DNA of 11,312 nucleotides from Paracoccus sp. (in: a-proteobacteria) (GCA_031178645.1 JAPSIP010000027.1:1-11312), one strand, 5' to 3'; shown: positions 1 to 6,768, counted from the stretch's first letter. The notes: generated by a model from the letters alone, not told the origin. A program made the numbers and translations.

Positions 1-1
1 C

Positions 2-853
2 GCGGCGGTGCTGATCCACGAGGCGATCGGCGACCAGCTGACCTGCGTCTTTGTGGACCACGGCCTTCTGCGGCTGAACGAGGCCGAGGAAGTCGTGACC
101 ATGTTCCGCGACAACTACAACATCCCGCTGATCCATGCGGATGAAAGCGAACTGTTCCTGGGCGCGCTGGAAGGCGTTTCCGACCCCGAGGTCAAGCGCA
201 AGACCATCGGCCGGCTGTTCATCGACGTGTTCCAGCGTTACGCATCCGCCATCGACGGGGCCGAGTTCCTGGCCCAAGGGACGCTTTATCCCGACGTGAT
301 CGAGAGCGTCAGCTTCAGCGGCGGTCCTTCGGTCACTATCAAGTCGCACCACAATGTCGGCGGCCTGCCCGAGAAGATGGGCCTGAAGCTGGTGGAACCC
401 CTGCGCGAGCTGTTCAAGGACGAGGTTCGCGCCCTGGGCCGCGAACTGGGCCTGCCGGACAAGTTCATCGGCCGCCACCCCTTCCCCGGTCCCGGCCTTG
501 CCATCCGCTGCCCCGGAGAGATCACGCGCGAGAAGCTGGACATCCTGCGCCGTGCCGATGCGGTCTTCATCGACCAGATCCGCAGGCACGGGCTGTATGA
601 CGAGATTTGGCAGGCCTTCGTCGCCATCCTTCCGGTCCGCACCGTGGGCGTGATGGGCGACGGGCGCACCTATGACTTTGCCTGTGCGCTGCGGGCCGTG
701 ACCTCGGTCGACGGGATGACGGCGGACTACTATCCTTTCACGCACGAGTTTTTGGGCGAAACCGCAACCCGCATCATCAACGAGGTCAAGGGCATCAACC
801 GCTGCACCTATGACATCACCTCGAAGCCGCCGGGCACGATCGAATGGGAATAA
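2..853 (+). CDS. guaA: GMP synthase (glutamine-hydrolysing), C-terminal part
   Basis: This is the 3' part of guaA, which makes GMP from XMP, ATP and glutamine in the cytoplasm, the last step of de novo guanine nucleotide synthesis. The frame is open from base 2. The first visible codons ([10 protein letters not shown]) lie just after the place where the ATP-pyrophosphatase P-loop SGGVDS would be, so the glutamine amidotransferase domain and the P-loop are outside the window. Visible family marks are FVDHGLLR, the [12 protein letters not shown] stretch, [13 protein letters not shown] of the C-terminal dimerisation domain, and the canonical end [13 protein letters not shown] before TAA at 851-853. 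Only 27 bases separate it from the next gene on the same strand, with no terminator seen, so read-through is possible. The identification is secure; it is partial only because of the window edge. Confidence 0.97.
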   Translation, partial: AAVLIHEAIGDQLTCVFVDHGLLRLNEAEEVVTMFRDNYNIPLIHADESELFLGALEGVSDPEVKRKTIGRLFIDVFQRYASAIDGAEFLAQGTLYPDVIESVSFSGGPSVTIKSHHNVGGLPEKMGLKLVEPLRELFKDEVRALGRELGLPDKFIGRHPFPGPGLAIRCPGEITREKLDILRRADAVFIDQIRRHGLYDEIWQAFVAILPVRTVGVMGDGRTYDFACALRAVTSVDGMTADYYPFTHEFLGETATRIINEVKGINRCTYDITSKPPGTIEWE

Positions 854-880
854 ACCATCTGACGCCTTGAAAGGACCATC

Positions 881-1687
881 ATGACCTGCGCCTGCGGCCA
901 TCACCACCACCCCCGCCACCATCACGGTGCCAAGGGCACGCCCGTGCCGATGAAGGCGCCGATGCTGGGCCTGACGGGGCGGCTGATCTGCGCGGATGCA
1001 GGGCAGATGATGACGGCCCTGTCGCTGCTGCCCGATCACATCCGGCAAAGCCGCGAGGAGCCGGGCTGCCTGCGCTTCGACCTGTGGCAGGACGAGGATC
1101 CACTGGTCTGGAACCTGTCCGAACTGTTCGTCGACGCCGACGCCTTTGCCGCGCACGGCGTGCGGACAAGGGCCAGCGACTGGGGACGCGACAGCGCGGG
1201 GATCGGCCGCGATTTTCACCGCCACGAGGTGATCCCGGTCATCCGGCGCGAAACCCGGCAGGATCTGGATGCCATCGACGCCCTGCTGCGCGAAGCCTTT
1301 GGCGGCGAGGCCGAGGCGCAACTGGTCTGCCGCCTGCGCGCAGATGGCGACCTGTCGCTGTCGCTGGTGGTCGATGCCGGTGGCGCCATCCTTGGCCATG
1401 CCGCCCTGTCGCCCCTGGCGGCCGATCGCCCTGCCCATGCGCTTGCCCCCGTCGCGGTCGCACCCAAGGCGCAGCGGCTTGGCATCGGCACGGCCTTGGT
1501 CCGCGAGGCCGTGTCATGGACCGATGAAGCCTCGGTCGTGGTGCTGGGCGATCCGGGCTATTACGGGCCGCTGGGTTTTCTGCCGGCCGATCTGGTTTCC
1601 CCCCATGGCGGGCCGGGCTTGCAGATGATCGGCGATCTGCCCCGCGGGACCGCTGTGCGCCACGCCCCGGCTTTCGCCGCCCTTTAG
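881..1687 (+). CDS. His-rich ABM-domain / GNAT acetyltransferase two-domain protein
   Basis: The protein has 268 residues and three parts. Residues 1-16 form a Cys/His-rich tail (CACGHHHH then HHH) that could bind a metal. Residues about 28-115 resemble the antibiotic-biosynthesis-monooxygenase (ABM, ferredoxin-like) fold, with EEPGCLRFDLW near 59-69 and the AF-AAH pattern near 88-92. Residues about 118-268 are a GNAT acetyltransferase of the YhbS type: acetyl-CoA loop QRLGIG at 198-203 and VLGDPGYYGPLGF at 221-233. The start at 881 is preceded by GAAAGGA (869-875) at good spacing; an in-frame ATG at 950 would remove the His-rich tail. Substrates of both domains are unknown. ABM proteins act on quinols or other small molecules, or only bind ligands; YhbS relatives acetylate small molecules or proteins. 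Downstream of guaA, possibly co-transcribed. Domain calls are from pattern reading; the GNAT half is firmer than the ABM half. Confidence 0.85.
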   Translation: MTCACGHHHHPRHHHGAKGTPVPMKAPMLGLTGRLICADAGQMMTALSLLPDHIRQSREEPGCLRFDLWQDEDPLVWNLSELFVDADAFAAHGVRTRASDWGRDSAGIGRDFHRHEVIPVIRRETRQDLDAIDALLREAFGGEAEAQLVCRLRADGDLSLSLVVDAGGAILGHAALSPLAADRPAHALAPVAVAPKAQRLGIGTALVREAVSWTDEASVVVLGDPGYYGPLGFLPADLVSPHGGPGLQMIGDLPRGTAVRHAPAFAAL

Positions 1688-1699
1688 GCGCCGTCAGCC

Positions 1700-1727
1700 T
1701 TGCGGATCGGTCCGGGTGGGTTACATC
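1700..1727 (+). promoter_or_regulatory. possible weak sigma70-type promoter for the M3 peptidase
   Basis: TTGCGG at 1700-1705 and TACATC at 1722-1727 are separated by 16 bases in the short gap before the peptidase gene. The match to TTGACA/TATAAT is partial, and GC-rich alphaproteobacterial promoters are hard to read by eye, so this is only a candidate. Confidence 0.25.
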
Positions 1728-1740
1728 TGGGACAGGCATG

Positions 1741-1746
1741 AAAGGA
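1741..1746 (+). promoter_or_regulatory. ribosome binding site deciding the M3 peptidase start
   Basis: AAAGGA lies 6 bases before the ATG at 1753. An in-frame ATG at 1738 sits upstream of this site and has no comparable Shine-Dalgarno of its own, so 1753 is preferred as the start. Confidence 0.6.
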
Positions 1747-1752
1747 ATCCGC

Positions 1753-3570
1753 ATGGCAGGACAACCGATTTACGATGCGCGCGAGCCGGTCTCGGGCAGC
1801 GAGTTTGGAAACCTTCCGGCATGGGATCTGACCGACCTCTATCCCGCGCCCGATTCCGCCGAACTGACCGCTGACATCGCCCTGCTGGAATCCGAAGTCA
1901 CGGGTTTCGCCGCCCGCTATCAAGGCAAGCTGGCCGACCTGACCCCGACCGAGATGCTGGCCTGCATCGAGACCTATCAGCGCATCGACATCACGGCCGG
2001 GCGGATCATGTCCTATGCCGGGCTGCGCTATTACCAGAACACGACCGATCCGGCGCGGGCCAAGATGATGGGCGACCTTCAGGGCCGCATCACCGACATC
2101 ACCACGCCGCTGGTCTTCTTCAGCCTGGAATTCAACCGCATCCCCGATACGACCTATGAAGCCGTCTTTGCGGCAGCCGATGGACCCGCCCGCTACAAGC
2201 CGATGTTCGACCGGATGCGCGCGATGCGCCCCCACCAGCTTTCCGATGAGCTGGAGCAGTTCCTGCACGACGCGTCCGTGGTCGGCGCCGCCGCCTGGAA
2301 CCGACTGTTCGACGAAACCACCGCCGCGCTCGAGTTCCGGGTCGATGGTGAGGTGATGGGCCTGGAAGCCACGCTGAACCTGCTGACCGACCATGACAGG
2401 TCGCGCCGCGAGGCCGCCGCCCATGCCCTGGCCAAGGTCTTCGGCAAGAACGTCACCTTGTTCGCGCGGGTGCACAACACCCTGGCCAAGGAAAAGGCCA
2501 TCGAGGACAAGTGGCGCAAGATGCCCACGCCGCAGTATGGCCGCCACCTGTCGAACCATGTGGAACCCGAGGTGGTCGAGGCGCTGCGCAATGCCGTCAC
2601 CGCCGCCTATCCGCGCCTGTCGCACCGCTATTACGCGCTAAAGGCCAAGTGGCTGGGCCTGGACAAGCTGCAGGTCTGGGACCGCAACGCGCCGCTGCCC
2701 ACCGCCCCCGCCCGCACCATCGGCTGGGACGAGGCACGGCAGACCGTGCTGGACGCCTATGCTGGCTTTTCGCCCCGGCTGGCGGAACTGGCCGAGCCCT
2801 TCTTCGACAAGGGCTGGATCGACGCCGCCGTCACCCCTGGCAAGGCGCCTGGCGCATTCGCCCATCCGACCGTGACCACCGTTCACCCCTATGTGCTGCT
2901 GAACTATCTGGGCAAGCCGCGCGACGTGATGACGCTGGCCCATGAGTTGGGCCACGGCGTCCATCAACGTCTGGCGGCGGGCCAGGGCGAACTGTTGTCA
3001 TCGACGCCCCTGACCTTGGCCGAAACGGCATCGGTCTTTGGCGAAATGCTGACCTTCCGGGCGCTGCTGTCCAAGGCCACCGACCCGGCCGAGAAGAAGG
3101 CCCTGCTGGCCGGCAAGGTCGAGGACATGATCAACACGGTCGTCCGCCAGATCGCCTTCTATGATTTCGAATGCAAGCTGCACGCCGCCCGCGCCGAGGG
3201 GGAACTGACCCCCGACGACATCAATGCGCTTTGGATGTCGGTGCAGCATGAAAGCCTGGGGCCCGTCTTCGAGTTCATGCCGGGGTATGAAACCTTCTGG
3301 ACCTATGTACCGCATTTCGTTCACTCGCCCTTCTACGTCTATGCCTATGCCTTCGGCGACGGGCTGGTGAACGCGCTTTACGCCACTTATGAAGCCGGGC
3401 TGCCGGACTTCCAGGGCAAGTATTTCGACCTTTTGTCCGCTGGGGGATCGAAGCACCACAAGGAGCTGCTGGCCCCCTTCGGGCTGGATGCCTCGGACCC
3501 CAGGTTCTGGGACAAGGGGCTGTCGATGATCGAGGGCTTTATCGACGAGCTTGAGGCATTGGAGGCATAG
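1753..3570 (+). CDS. M3 family oligoendopeptidase (PepF-type)
   Basis: This is a cytoplasmic zinc metallopeptidase of family M3 (oligoendopeptidase F group), which cuts short peptides during peptide recycling. From the ATG at 1753 it has 605 residues, the usual PepF length. The zinc site is clear: HELGH at residues 397-401 supplies two His ligands and the general-base Glu, and Glu424 in LAETAS, 27 residues after the first His, is the third ligand. The N-terminal half is the helical oligopeptidase F region; the C-terminal region contains the family-like stretch FVHSPFYVYAYAFGDGL. There is no signal peptide, so it should stay in the cytoplasm. The ATG at 1738 (5 more residues) is less likely because the ribosome binding site lies between the two ATGs. 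The gene is followed directly by a paired hairpin. A second peptidase of a different family comes next. Substrate preference cannot be read from the sequence. Confidence 0.93.
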   Translation: MAGQPIYDAREPVSGSEFGNLPAWDLTDLYPAPDSAELTADIALLESEVTGFAARYQGKLADLTPTEMLACIETYQRIDITAGRIMSYAGLRYYQNTTDPARAKMMGDLQGRITDITTPLVFFSLEFNRIPDTTYEAVFAAADGPARYKPMFDRMRAMRPHQLSDELEQFLHDASVVGAAAWNRLFDETTAALEFRVDGEVMGLEATLNLLTDHDRSRREAAAHALAKVFGKNVTLFARVHNTLAKEKAIEDKWRKMPTPQYGRHLSNHVEPEVVEALRNAVTAAYPRLSHRYYALKAKWLGLDKLQVWDRNAPLPTAPARTIGWDEARQTVLDAYAGFSPRLAELAEPFFDKGWIDAAVTPGKAPGAFAHPTVTTVHPYVLLNYLGKPRDVMTLAHELGHGVHQRLAAGQGELLSSTPLTLAETASVFGEMLTFRALLSKATDPAEKKALLAGKVEDMINTVVRQIAFYDFECKLHAARAEGELTPDDINALWMSVQHESLGPVFEFMPGYETFWTYVPHFVHSPFYVYAYAFGDGLVNALYATYEAGLPDFQGKYFDLLSAGGSKHHKELLAPFGLDASDPRFWDKGLSMIEGFIDELEALEA

Positions 3571-3627
3571 GGGGCTGCCGCCCCCATCCGCTGCGCGGAT
3601 TCCCCCGCGGATATTTTTGCACAGAAG
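3570..3627 (+). repeat. paired-hairpin intergenic repeat / probable terminator of Rhodobacteraceae type
   Basis: Two perfect hairpins stand side by side. The first is GGGGGC (3570-3575), loop TGCC, GCCCCC (3580-3585). The second is ATCCGC (3586-3591), loop TGC, GCGGAT (3595-3600). They are followed by CCCCCGCGG and ATATTTTTGCACAGAAG, which runs into the next gene. The first stem begins inside the TAG stop of the peptidase gene. The run of T after the hairpins fits intrinsic termination. From memory, similar sequences (a GC stem, a second stem, then GATATTT and an AGAAG tail) are scattered between genes in Rhodobacter and Paracoccus genomes, so it is probably a dispersed repeat; that part is knowledge, not visible here. 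The final AGAAG also appears to serve as the ribosome binding site of the dipeptidase. Confidence 0.7.
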
Positions 3628-3636
3628 ATGGTGGCG

Positions 3637-4818
3637 ATGCTGAAACGGATCCTTGTGGCGGTGGCGGTGCTGGTGGTCGTGGCTGCGGCGGCGTTCTTTG
3701 TTCTTGCGCCTGGCTATGTCGAGCGGGCGCTGAACCCGCTGCGGATGCCCGCCGAAGGCTGGCCGGTGTCGGACGAGGCGCAGGCGCTGCATGACCGGCT
3801 GGTGATCGGCGACTGGCATTCCGACGCGCTTTTGTGGGACCGCGACATCCTGCGCCGTGCCAACCGCGGCCATACCGACGTGCCGCGCCTGCTGGAAGGC
3901 AATGTGGCGGTGCAGGTCTTCACCACCGTGACAAAAAGTCCGCGCGGTCAGAACTATGACCAGAACAGCACCGAGGCGGCGGACAATATCACGCCGCTTT
4001 TCATGGGCCAGTTGCGCCCGGTGCGGTCGTGGTTCTCGCTGCGCGAGCGGGCCCTGGTGCAGGCCGAAGCCTTGGCTCGGGCCGCCGAGGAAGCGTCAGA
4101 CCGGCTGCGGCTGATCCGCACACGGGGCGATCTTCAAGCCGTGCTGGATGCGCGGGCGGGCGGGCAGCCCGTCCTGGGCGCCCTTCTGGGGTCGGAAGGC
4201 GGGCACCCGCTGGAAGGTGACCTTGCCAATCTTGACGTTCTGCATGAGGCCGGCTTTCGGCTGATTGGCCTGACCCATTTCTTCGACAATGAACTGGGCG
4301 GCAGCCTGCATGGCGAGGGCGGGTCGGGGTCAGGCTTGTCGGATTTCGGCCGGCAGGTTGTTCTAGCCATGATCGACCGTGGCATGGTGATCGACCTGGC
4401 CCATGCCTCGCCCTTGATGGTGCAGGACGTGCTGGCGATCCCCGAGGCTCGGCCCGTCTTGTCCCATACGGGCATCCACGGCCATTGCGGCAGTGCCCGG
4501 AACCTGGACGATGATCTGGTGCGCCAGATCGCGGCAAAGGGCGGCGTGATCGGGATCGGCTTCTGGGCCGATGTGGTCTGCGGTGCCACACCCGGCCATG
4601 TTGCCGAAGCCATTGTTGCCGCCATCGATCTGGTGGGCGAGGATCACGTCTCGCTGGGGTCGGACTATGACGGGTCGGTCGGCGTGCCATTCGATGCGGC
4701 CAATCTTGCGGCGCTGACCCAGGCGCTGCTGGACGAGGGCCTGTCCGAGGATCAGATCGCCAAGGTCATGGGCGCCAACATGATCCGTTATCTGAACGAA
4801 ACCCTGCCAGAGGCCTGA
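3637..4818 (+). CDS. membrane-anchored M19 family (renal-type) dipeptidase
   Basis: This is a peptidase family M19 enzyme, a binuclear zinc dipeptidase that splits dipeptides, in some members including D-residue dipeptides. Residues 4-24 form one hydrophobic stretch after MLKR, with no clear cleavage site, so it is probably a signal anchor holding the enzyme at the periplasmic face. Family positions are present: H61 and D63 in DWHSD, E187 in GSEGG, H214 in LTHFFDN, H256 in DLAHAS, H277 in LSHTG, the RNLDDD stretch, and D343 in GSDYDG. From the ATG at 3637 it has 393 residues, a usual length. The ATG at 3628 (396 residues) directly abuts AGAAG (3623-3627), whereas 3637 is 9 bases away, so 3637 is preferred. 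Its stop overlaps or abuts the rbsD start. Function as an M19 dipeptidase is well supported; the substrate is not known. Confidence 0.92.
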   Translation: MLKRILVAVAVLVVVAAAAFFVLAPGYVERALNPLRMPAEGWPVSDEAQALHDRLVIGDWHSDALLWDRDILRRANRGHTDVPRLLEGNVAVQVFTTVTKSPRGQNYDQNSTEAADNITPLFMGQLRPVRSWFSLRERALVQAEALARAAEEASDRLRLIRTRGDLQAVLDARAGGQPVLGALLGSEGGHPLEGDLANLDVLHEAGFRLIGLTHFFDNELGGSLHGEGGSGSGLSDFGRQVVLAMIDRGMVIDLAHASPLMVQDVLAIPEARPVLSHTGIHGHCGSARNLDDDLVRQIAAKGGVIGIGFWADVVCGATPGHVAEAIVAAIDLVGEDHVSLGSDYDGSVGVPFDAANLAALTQALLDEGLSEDQIAKVMGANMIRYLNETLPEA

Positions 4819-4820
4819 TG

Positions 4821-5204
4821 ATGAAACGCACGAAGCTGTTGCATTCGGAACTGTCCGGGCTGATTGCCTCGATGGGTCACGGCGACCTGCTGGTCATCGG
4901 CGATGCGGGCCTGCCCGTCCCGCCGGGCGTGCGCTGCATCGACCTGGCCGTGACGCGGGGCGTCCCGCGGTTCTTCGATGTGCTGGATGCCGTTCTGGCC
5001 GAGATGGTCGTGGAACGCGCGGCCTGGGCCGACGAGGCTTCGGACGATCTGGACGCTGCGCTGCGGGACCGTGACCTGGGCGAAACTTGCCAGGTTGCGC
5101 ATGAGGCGTTCAAGGCGCTGACCCGGCAGGCCCGCGCCGTCGTGCGCACCGGAGAGTTTACCCCCTATGCCAATGTCTGCCTGTGGTCCGGCGTCGCCTT
5201 TTGA
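4821..5204 (+). CDS. rbsD: D-ribose pyranase (RbsD/FucU family)
   Basis: RbsD is a mutarotase that interconverts the pyranose and furanose forms of D-ribose, helping feed ribose to ribokinase in the cytoplasm. The 127-residue protein matches the family end to end: SELSGLIASMGHGD with His20, IGDAGLPVP with Asp28, IDLAVTRGVPRF, and the C-terminal RTGEFTPYANV followed by SGVAF. His20 and Asp28 fall at the same numbers as in Escherichia coli RbsD when the ATG at 4821 is used. The ATG at 4818, overlapping the dipeptidase stop TGA by one base, adds one Met. AGAGG at 4809-4813 suits 4821 slightly better (7 bases). Translation is probably coupled to the dipeptidase. No ribose transporter, ribokinase or regulator is nearby, so its sugar could be ribose from nucleoside turnover or another pentose or fucose-like sugar. 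Confidence 0.93.
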   Translation: MKRTKLLHSELSGLIASMGHGDLLVIGDAGLPVPPGVRCIDLAVTRGVPRFFDVLDAVLAEMVVERAAWADEASDDLDAALRDRDLGETCQVAHEAFKALTRQARAVVRTGEFTPYANVCLWSGVAF

Positions 5205-5251
5205 CGCCGCGGAACCCGCTGGGCCAAACCGCGTTCGGTCGCAGATCGTGC

Positions 5252-5258
5252 AAAGGAG
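5252..5258 (+). promoter_or_regulatory. strong ribosome binding site of the small lipoprotein gene
   Basis: AAAGGAG lies 7 bases before the ATG at 5266. It is the best Shine-Dalgarno on the plus strand of this window and fixes the start of a very short gene that could otherwise be read as a longer open frame. Confidence 0.75.
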
Positions 5259-5265
5259 TAGAAGG

Positions 5266-5403
5266 ATGCAGAAGACCTTGATCGGCCTCGGCGCCATTCT
5301 TGCCATGATGACGCTGGCAGGCTGCCAGACGGCACAGGGGATCGGCCGCGATGTGTCTACCGCGGGCCAGGTGATCCAGCAGGAAACCGCCGAGGCGATG
5401 TGA
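5266..5403 (+). CDS. entericidin-like small lipoprotein
   Basis: The protein has only 45 residues. Residues 1-19 are a lipoprotein signal peptide (MQKTLIG, then a hydrophobic run) ending in the lipobox LAGC, with Cys20 as the lipidated residue. The mature 26 residues start CQTAQGIGRDVSTAG and match the entericidin EcnA/EcnB family pattern (GxGxDhxxxGxxhxx). Entericidins are small envelope lipoproteins first described as a toxin/antidote pair in enterobacteria; in alphaproteobacteria single copies are common and their job is unclear. Only one copy is present here, so a toxin/antidote pair is not supported. The start is set by a strong ribosome binding site. A terminator-like hairpin follows within 6 bases, so it is probably a short, separately ended transcript. 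The family call is good; function is unknown. Confidence 0.87.
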   Translation: MQKTLIGLGAILAMMTLAGCQTAQGIGRDVSTAGQVIQQETAEAM

Positions 5404-5408
5404 TCCAG

Positions 5409-5432
5409 GGGCGGCCTTCCGGGGCCGCCCTT
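5409..5432 (+). terminator. terminator-like hairpin after the small lipoprotein gene
   Basis: GGGCGGCC (5409-5416) pairs perfectly with GGCCGCCC (5423-5430) around the 6-base loop TTCCGG. Only two T follow, so the U-tract is weak, but an 8-base GC stem just behind a stop codon and before a new ribosome binding site fits an intrinsic terminator. Confidence 0.6.
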
Positions 5433-5469
5433 GAACCTTCCGGCATCCTTGCATGGACAGGAGATTGCG

Positions 5470-5850
5470 ATGCGACTGATGTTTCTCGCGGCGCTGCTGC
5501 TGCCCTTGCCGGCACAGGCCTTTACCGCGCAGAACGGCATGACGGCGGTGCAGACGAGCCCGTCCGAGATCTCGGTCCTCCACGATGTGCGGCGGGCCGA
5601 CACGGATTACTGGTGCGCGGCGGGCGATTTTGCGCAGCGTGCCCTTGGGTTGCCGGGCAAGACGCGGATCTGGCGTGCCTCGCCCAAACCGCGGGGGGCG
5701 GGGGAAGGGATCATCTTCACGCTGGATCCCGCCAAGGCCGCCGAGGGGGCGGGCATTTCCCAGTTCGGCAGCGGGCAAAGGGACGGGTCGATCCCGGCGG
5801 CGATGGCAGTGGGCAGCTATTGCCGGGTGATCGTGCCCTATTTTGACTGA
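5470..5850 (+). CDS. small secreted protein of unknown function
   Basis: I do not recognise a named family. The protein has 126 residues with a typical Sec signal peptide: MRLM, a hydrophobic core, and AQA at 15-17, predicting cleavage before Phe18. The mature part of about 109 residues has exactly two cysteines, Cys49 (in DYWCAAGDFA) and Cys118 (in GSYCRV), which could form one disulfide in the periplasm. It contains no repeats or membrane segment. The start at 5470 is supported by ACAGGAG (5457-5463), 6 bases upstream; an earlier in-frame ATG at 5431 lacks such a site and would bury the signal peptide. It follows the lipoprotein terminator, and its stop is 3 bases from the stop of the convergent GAF gene. 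I believe similar secreted proteins occur in other Rhodobacteraceae, but I cannot verify that here. Confidence 0.8.
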   Translation: MRLMFLAALLLPLPAQAFTAQNGMTAVQTSPSEISVLHDVRRADTDYWCAAGDFAQRALGLPGKTRIWRASPKPRGAGEGIIFTLDPAKAAEGAGISQFGSGQRDGSIPAAMAVGSYCRVIVPYFD

Positions 5851-5853
5851 CGT

Positions 5854-6336
5854 TCAGCCAGCTAGGGCCTCAAGTCGGCTGGCCACGAGATTTGAGTGCG
5901 TTTCGACCAGGTGAAGCGCGTCCTCGGTCAGGTCGGGGCGCGGTTCGGGGCTGAGAAAGCAGAACATGCCGAAGACGCTGCCGTCGGGCCGATGGACCGG
6001 GACGGACAGGTGGCTGCCGATGGGGATCATCTGGGTGATCGGCAGGTCGGTCGCGATCTTGTGGCGGCTGGTGTCGGGCATGAGGCGGGGCAGGTTGCCG
6101 TCGATGATGTGCTTGCAATAGATTTCGCGCAAATCCATGCTCTGGCTGGGCTGGATCATCGCCTCAAGCCCCGGGGCGCTGACGGCGCGGAAGACGGCGC
6201 GGCTGTCCATGAATTCGGACAGGTAGGCAACCTCCATCCCCAGCGTTTCGCGCACTGTTTCCAGCGATAGCTGAATGGCCGCGTGATCGGCGGTGTTTTC
6301 GGCAACGGCGGACAGGGCGGGCGAAAGGCTGGGCAT
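5854..6336 (-). CDS. stand-alone GAF domain protein
   Basis: The protein has 160 residues and is almost entirely one GAF domain, a small-molecule or signal sensing fold of the cytoplasm. Visible pattern: LGMEVAYLSEF (32-42), a Cys at 74 in IYCKHI, the IPIGSHLSVPVHRPDG stretch (104-119) and FGMFCFLS (122-129), ending in a helix that could make dimers. The sequence style is that of the N-terminal GAF domain of GAF-EAL cyclic-di-GMP phosphodiesterases of alphaproteobacteria, but no EAL, GGDEF, kinase or DNA-binding part follows; the frame ends at TGA (5856-5854). It may be a partner in trans, or a shortened relic; the reading frame is intact and GC-rich, so decay is not evident. The start at 6336 has a weak upstream GAAGA. 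Ligand and partner are unknown. Confidence 0.85.
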   Translation of the reverse strand: MPSLSPALSAVAENTADHAAIQLSLETVRETLGMEVAYLSEFMDSRAVFRAVSAPGLEAMIQPSQSMDLREIYCKHIIDGNLPRLMPDTSRHKIATDLPITQMIPIGSHLSVPVHRPDGSVFGMFCFLSPEPRPDLTEDALHLVETHSNLVASRLEALAG

Positions 6337-6371
6337 GGCATCTTCGTTAAGCGACAGGATTGCAGGCTAGC

Positions 6372-6422
6372 ACGACCAAGGCGGTGGGCGAGGTTGGAAA
6401 TGCCTTGGGTTTTAGGGGTCGT
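6372..6422. repeat. imperfect inverted repeat upstream of the RAYT gene
   Basis: CCAAGGC (6376-6382) pairs with GCCTTGG (6402-6408) around 19 bases, and the flanking ACGA (6372-6375) can pair with TCGT (6419-6422) across an uneven bulge. It lies in the 126-base gap between the divergent GAF and transposase genes. It could be a regulatory site, a structured leader or a remnant of a repeat mobilised by the RAYT, or chance. Confidence 0.35.
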
Positions 6423-6462
6423 CGTTAACGGCTTGTGAACGGGAATGGGCGATCATGGGGGG

Positions 6463-6768
6463 ATGTCGCGCTATCTTGGCCCTCGCCTGCCCGGCGTTCC
6501 GATCTTCTTCACCGTCGCCTTGACGCAGCGCGGCAGCCGGCTGCTGGTGGAACAGGTCGAGGGTTTATGCGATGCCGTGAGGGTGACGCGGGCGGAACGG
6601 CCTTTTACGATCGACGCATGGGTGGTCTTGCCAGATCACCTGCATTGCATCTGGCGCTTGCCCGAGGGGGATTGCGACTATGGCGTCCGGTGGGGAGCGA
6701 TCAAGGCGCGGTTTTCACGAGCGGTGAGAGGAACGGTGGGGTGGAACCCCCCCTTACACTGCTCTTGA
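6463..6768 (+). pseudogene. truncated REP-associated tyrosine transposase (RAYT, Y1-transposase family)
   Basis: The 101-residue reading frame starts MSRYLGPRLPG and contains FFTVAL, WVVLPDHLHCIW with the HUH metal motif (His59, His61), and WGAIKARFSRAV, the normal order of a RAYT related to IS200/IS605 transposases. Full members run on to about 150-190 residues with a stretch like WQRRFWEH and a catalytic Tyr region before HINPVKHG; all of that is missing. The coding match fades after VGWNPPL (residues 92-98) and stops at TGA (6766-6768), exactly where the sequence turns AT-rich. It therefore lacks the Tyr nucleophile and should be inactive. The lost 3' half is not found between the next gene and lepA, so insertion with deletion, or replacement, is more likely than a clean insertion. 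The start at 6463 follows the family; an ATG at 6445 is also in frame. Confidence 0.82.
6735..6753 (+). repeat. REP-like hairpin at the truncated end of the RAYT gene
   Basis: GGTGGGGT (6735-6742) pairs with ACCCCCCC (6746-6753) around loop GGA with one mismatch. It encodes the VGWNPPL end of the truncated transposase and lies directly before the change in base composition. RAYTs act on short GC-rich palindromes (REP sequences), so a target-like hairpin here is plausible, but this is inference from shape only. Confidence 0.35.

Noticed and set aside
1684..2625. A minus-strand open frame of 313 codons opposite the M3 peptidase
   Set aside because: It is a shadow of the peptidase gene, whose zinc motif and full length are clear; no ribosome binding site or domain supports the antisense frame.
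2998..3873. A minus-strand frame of 291 codons crossing the peptidase end, the hairpin repeat and the dipeptidase start
   Set aside because: It runs through two confident genes and a repeat, with a composition typical of antisense GC-rich frames.
5266..5403. Entericidin toxin/antidote locus
   Set aside because: Only one entericidin-like gene is present; the next gene is an unrelated, larger secreted protein.
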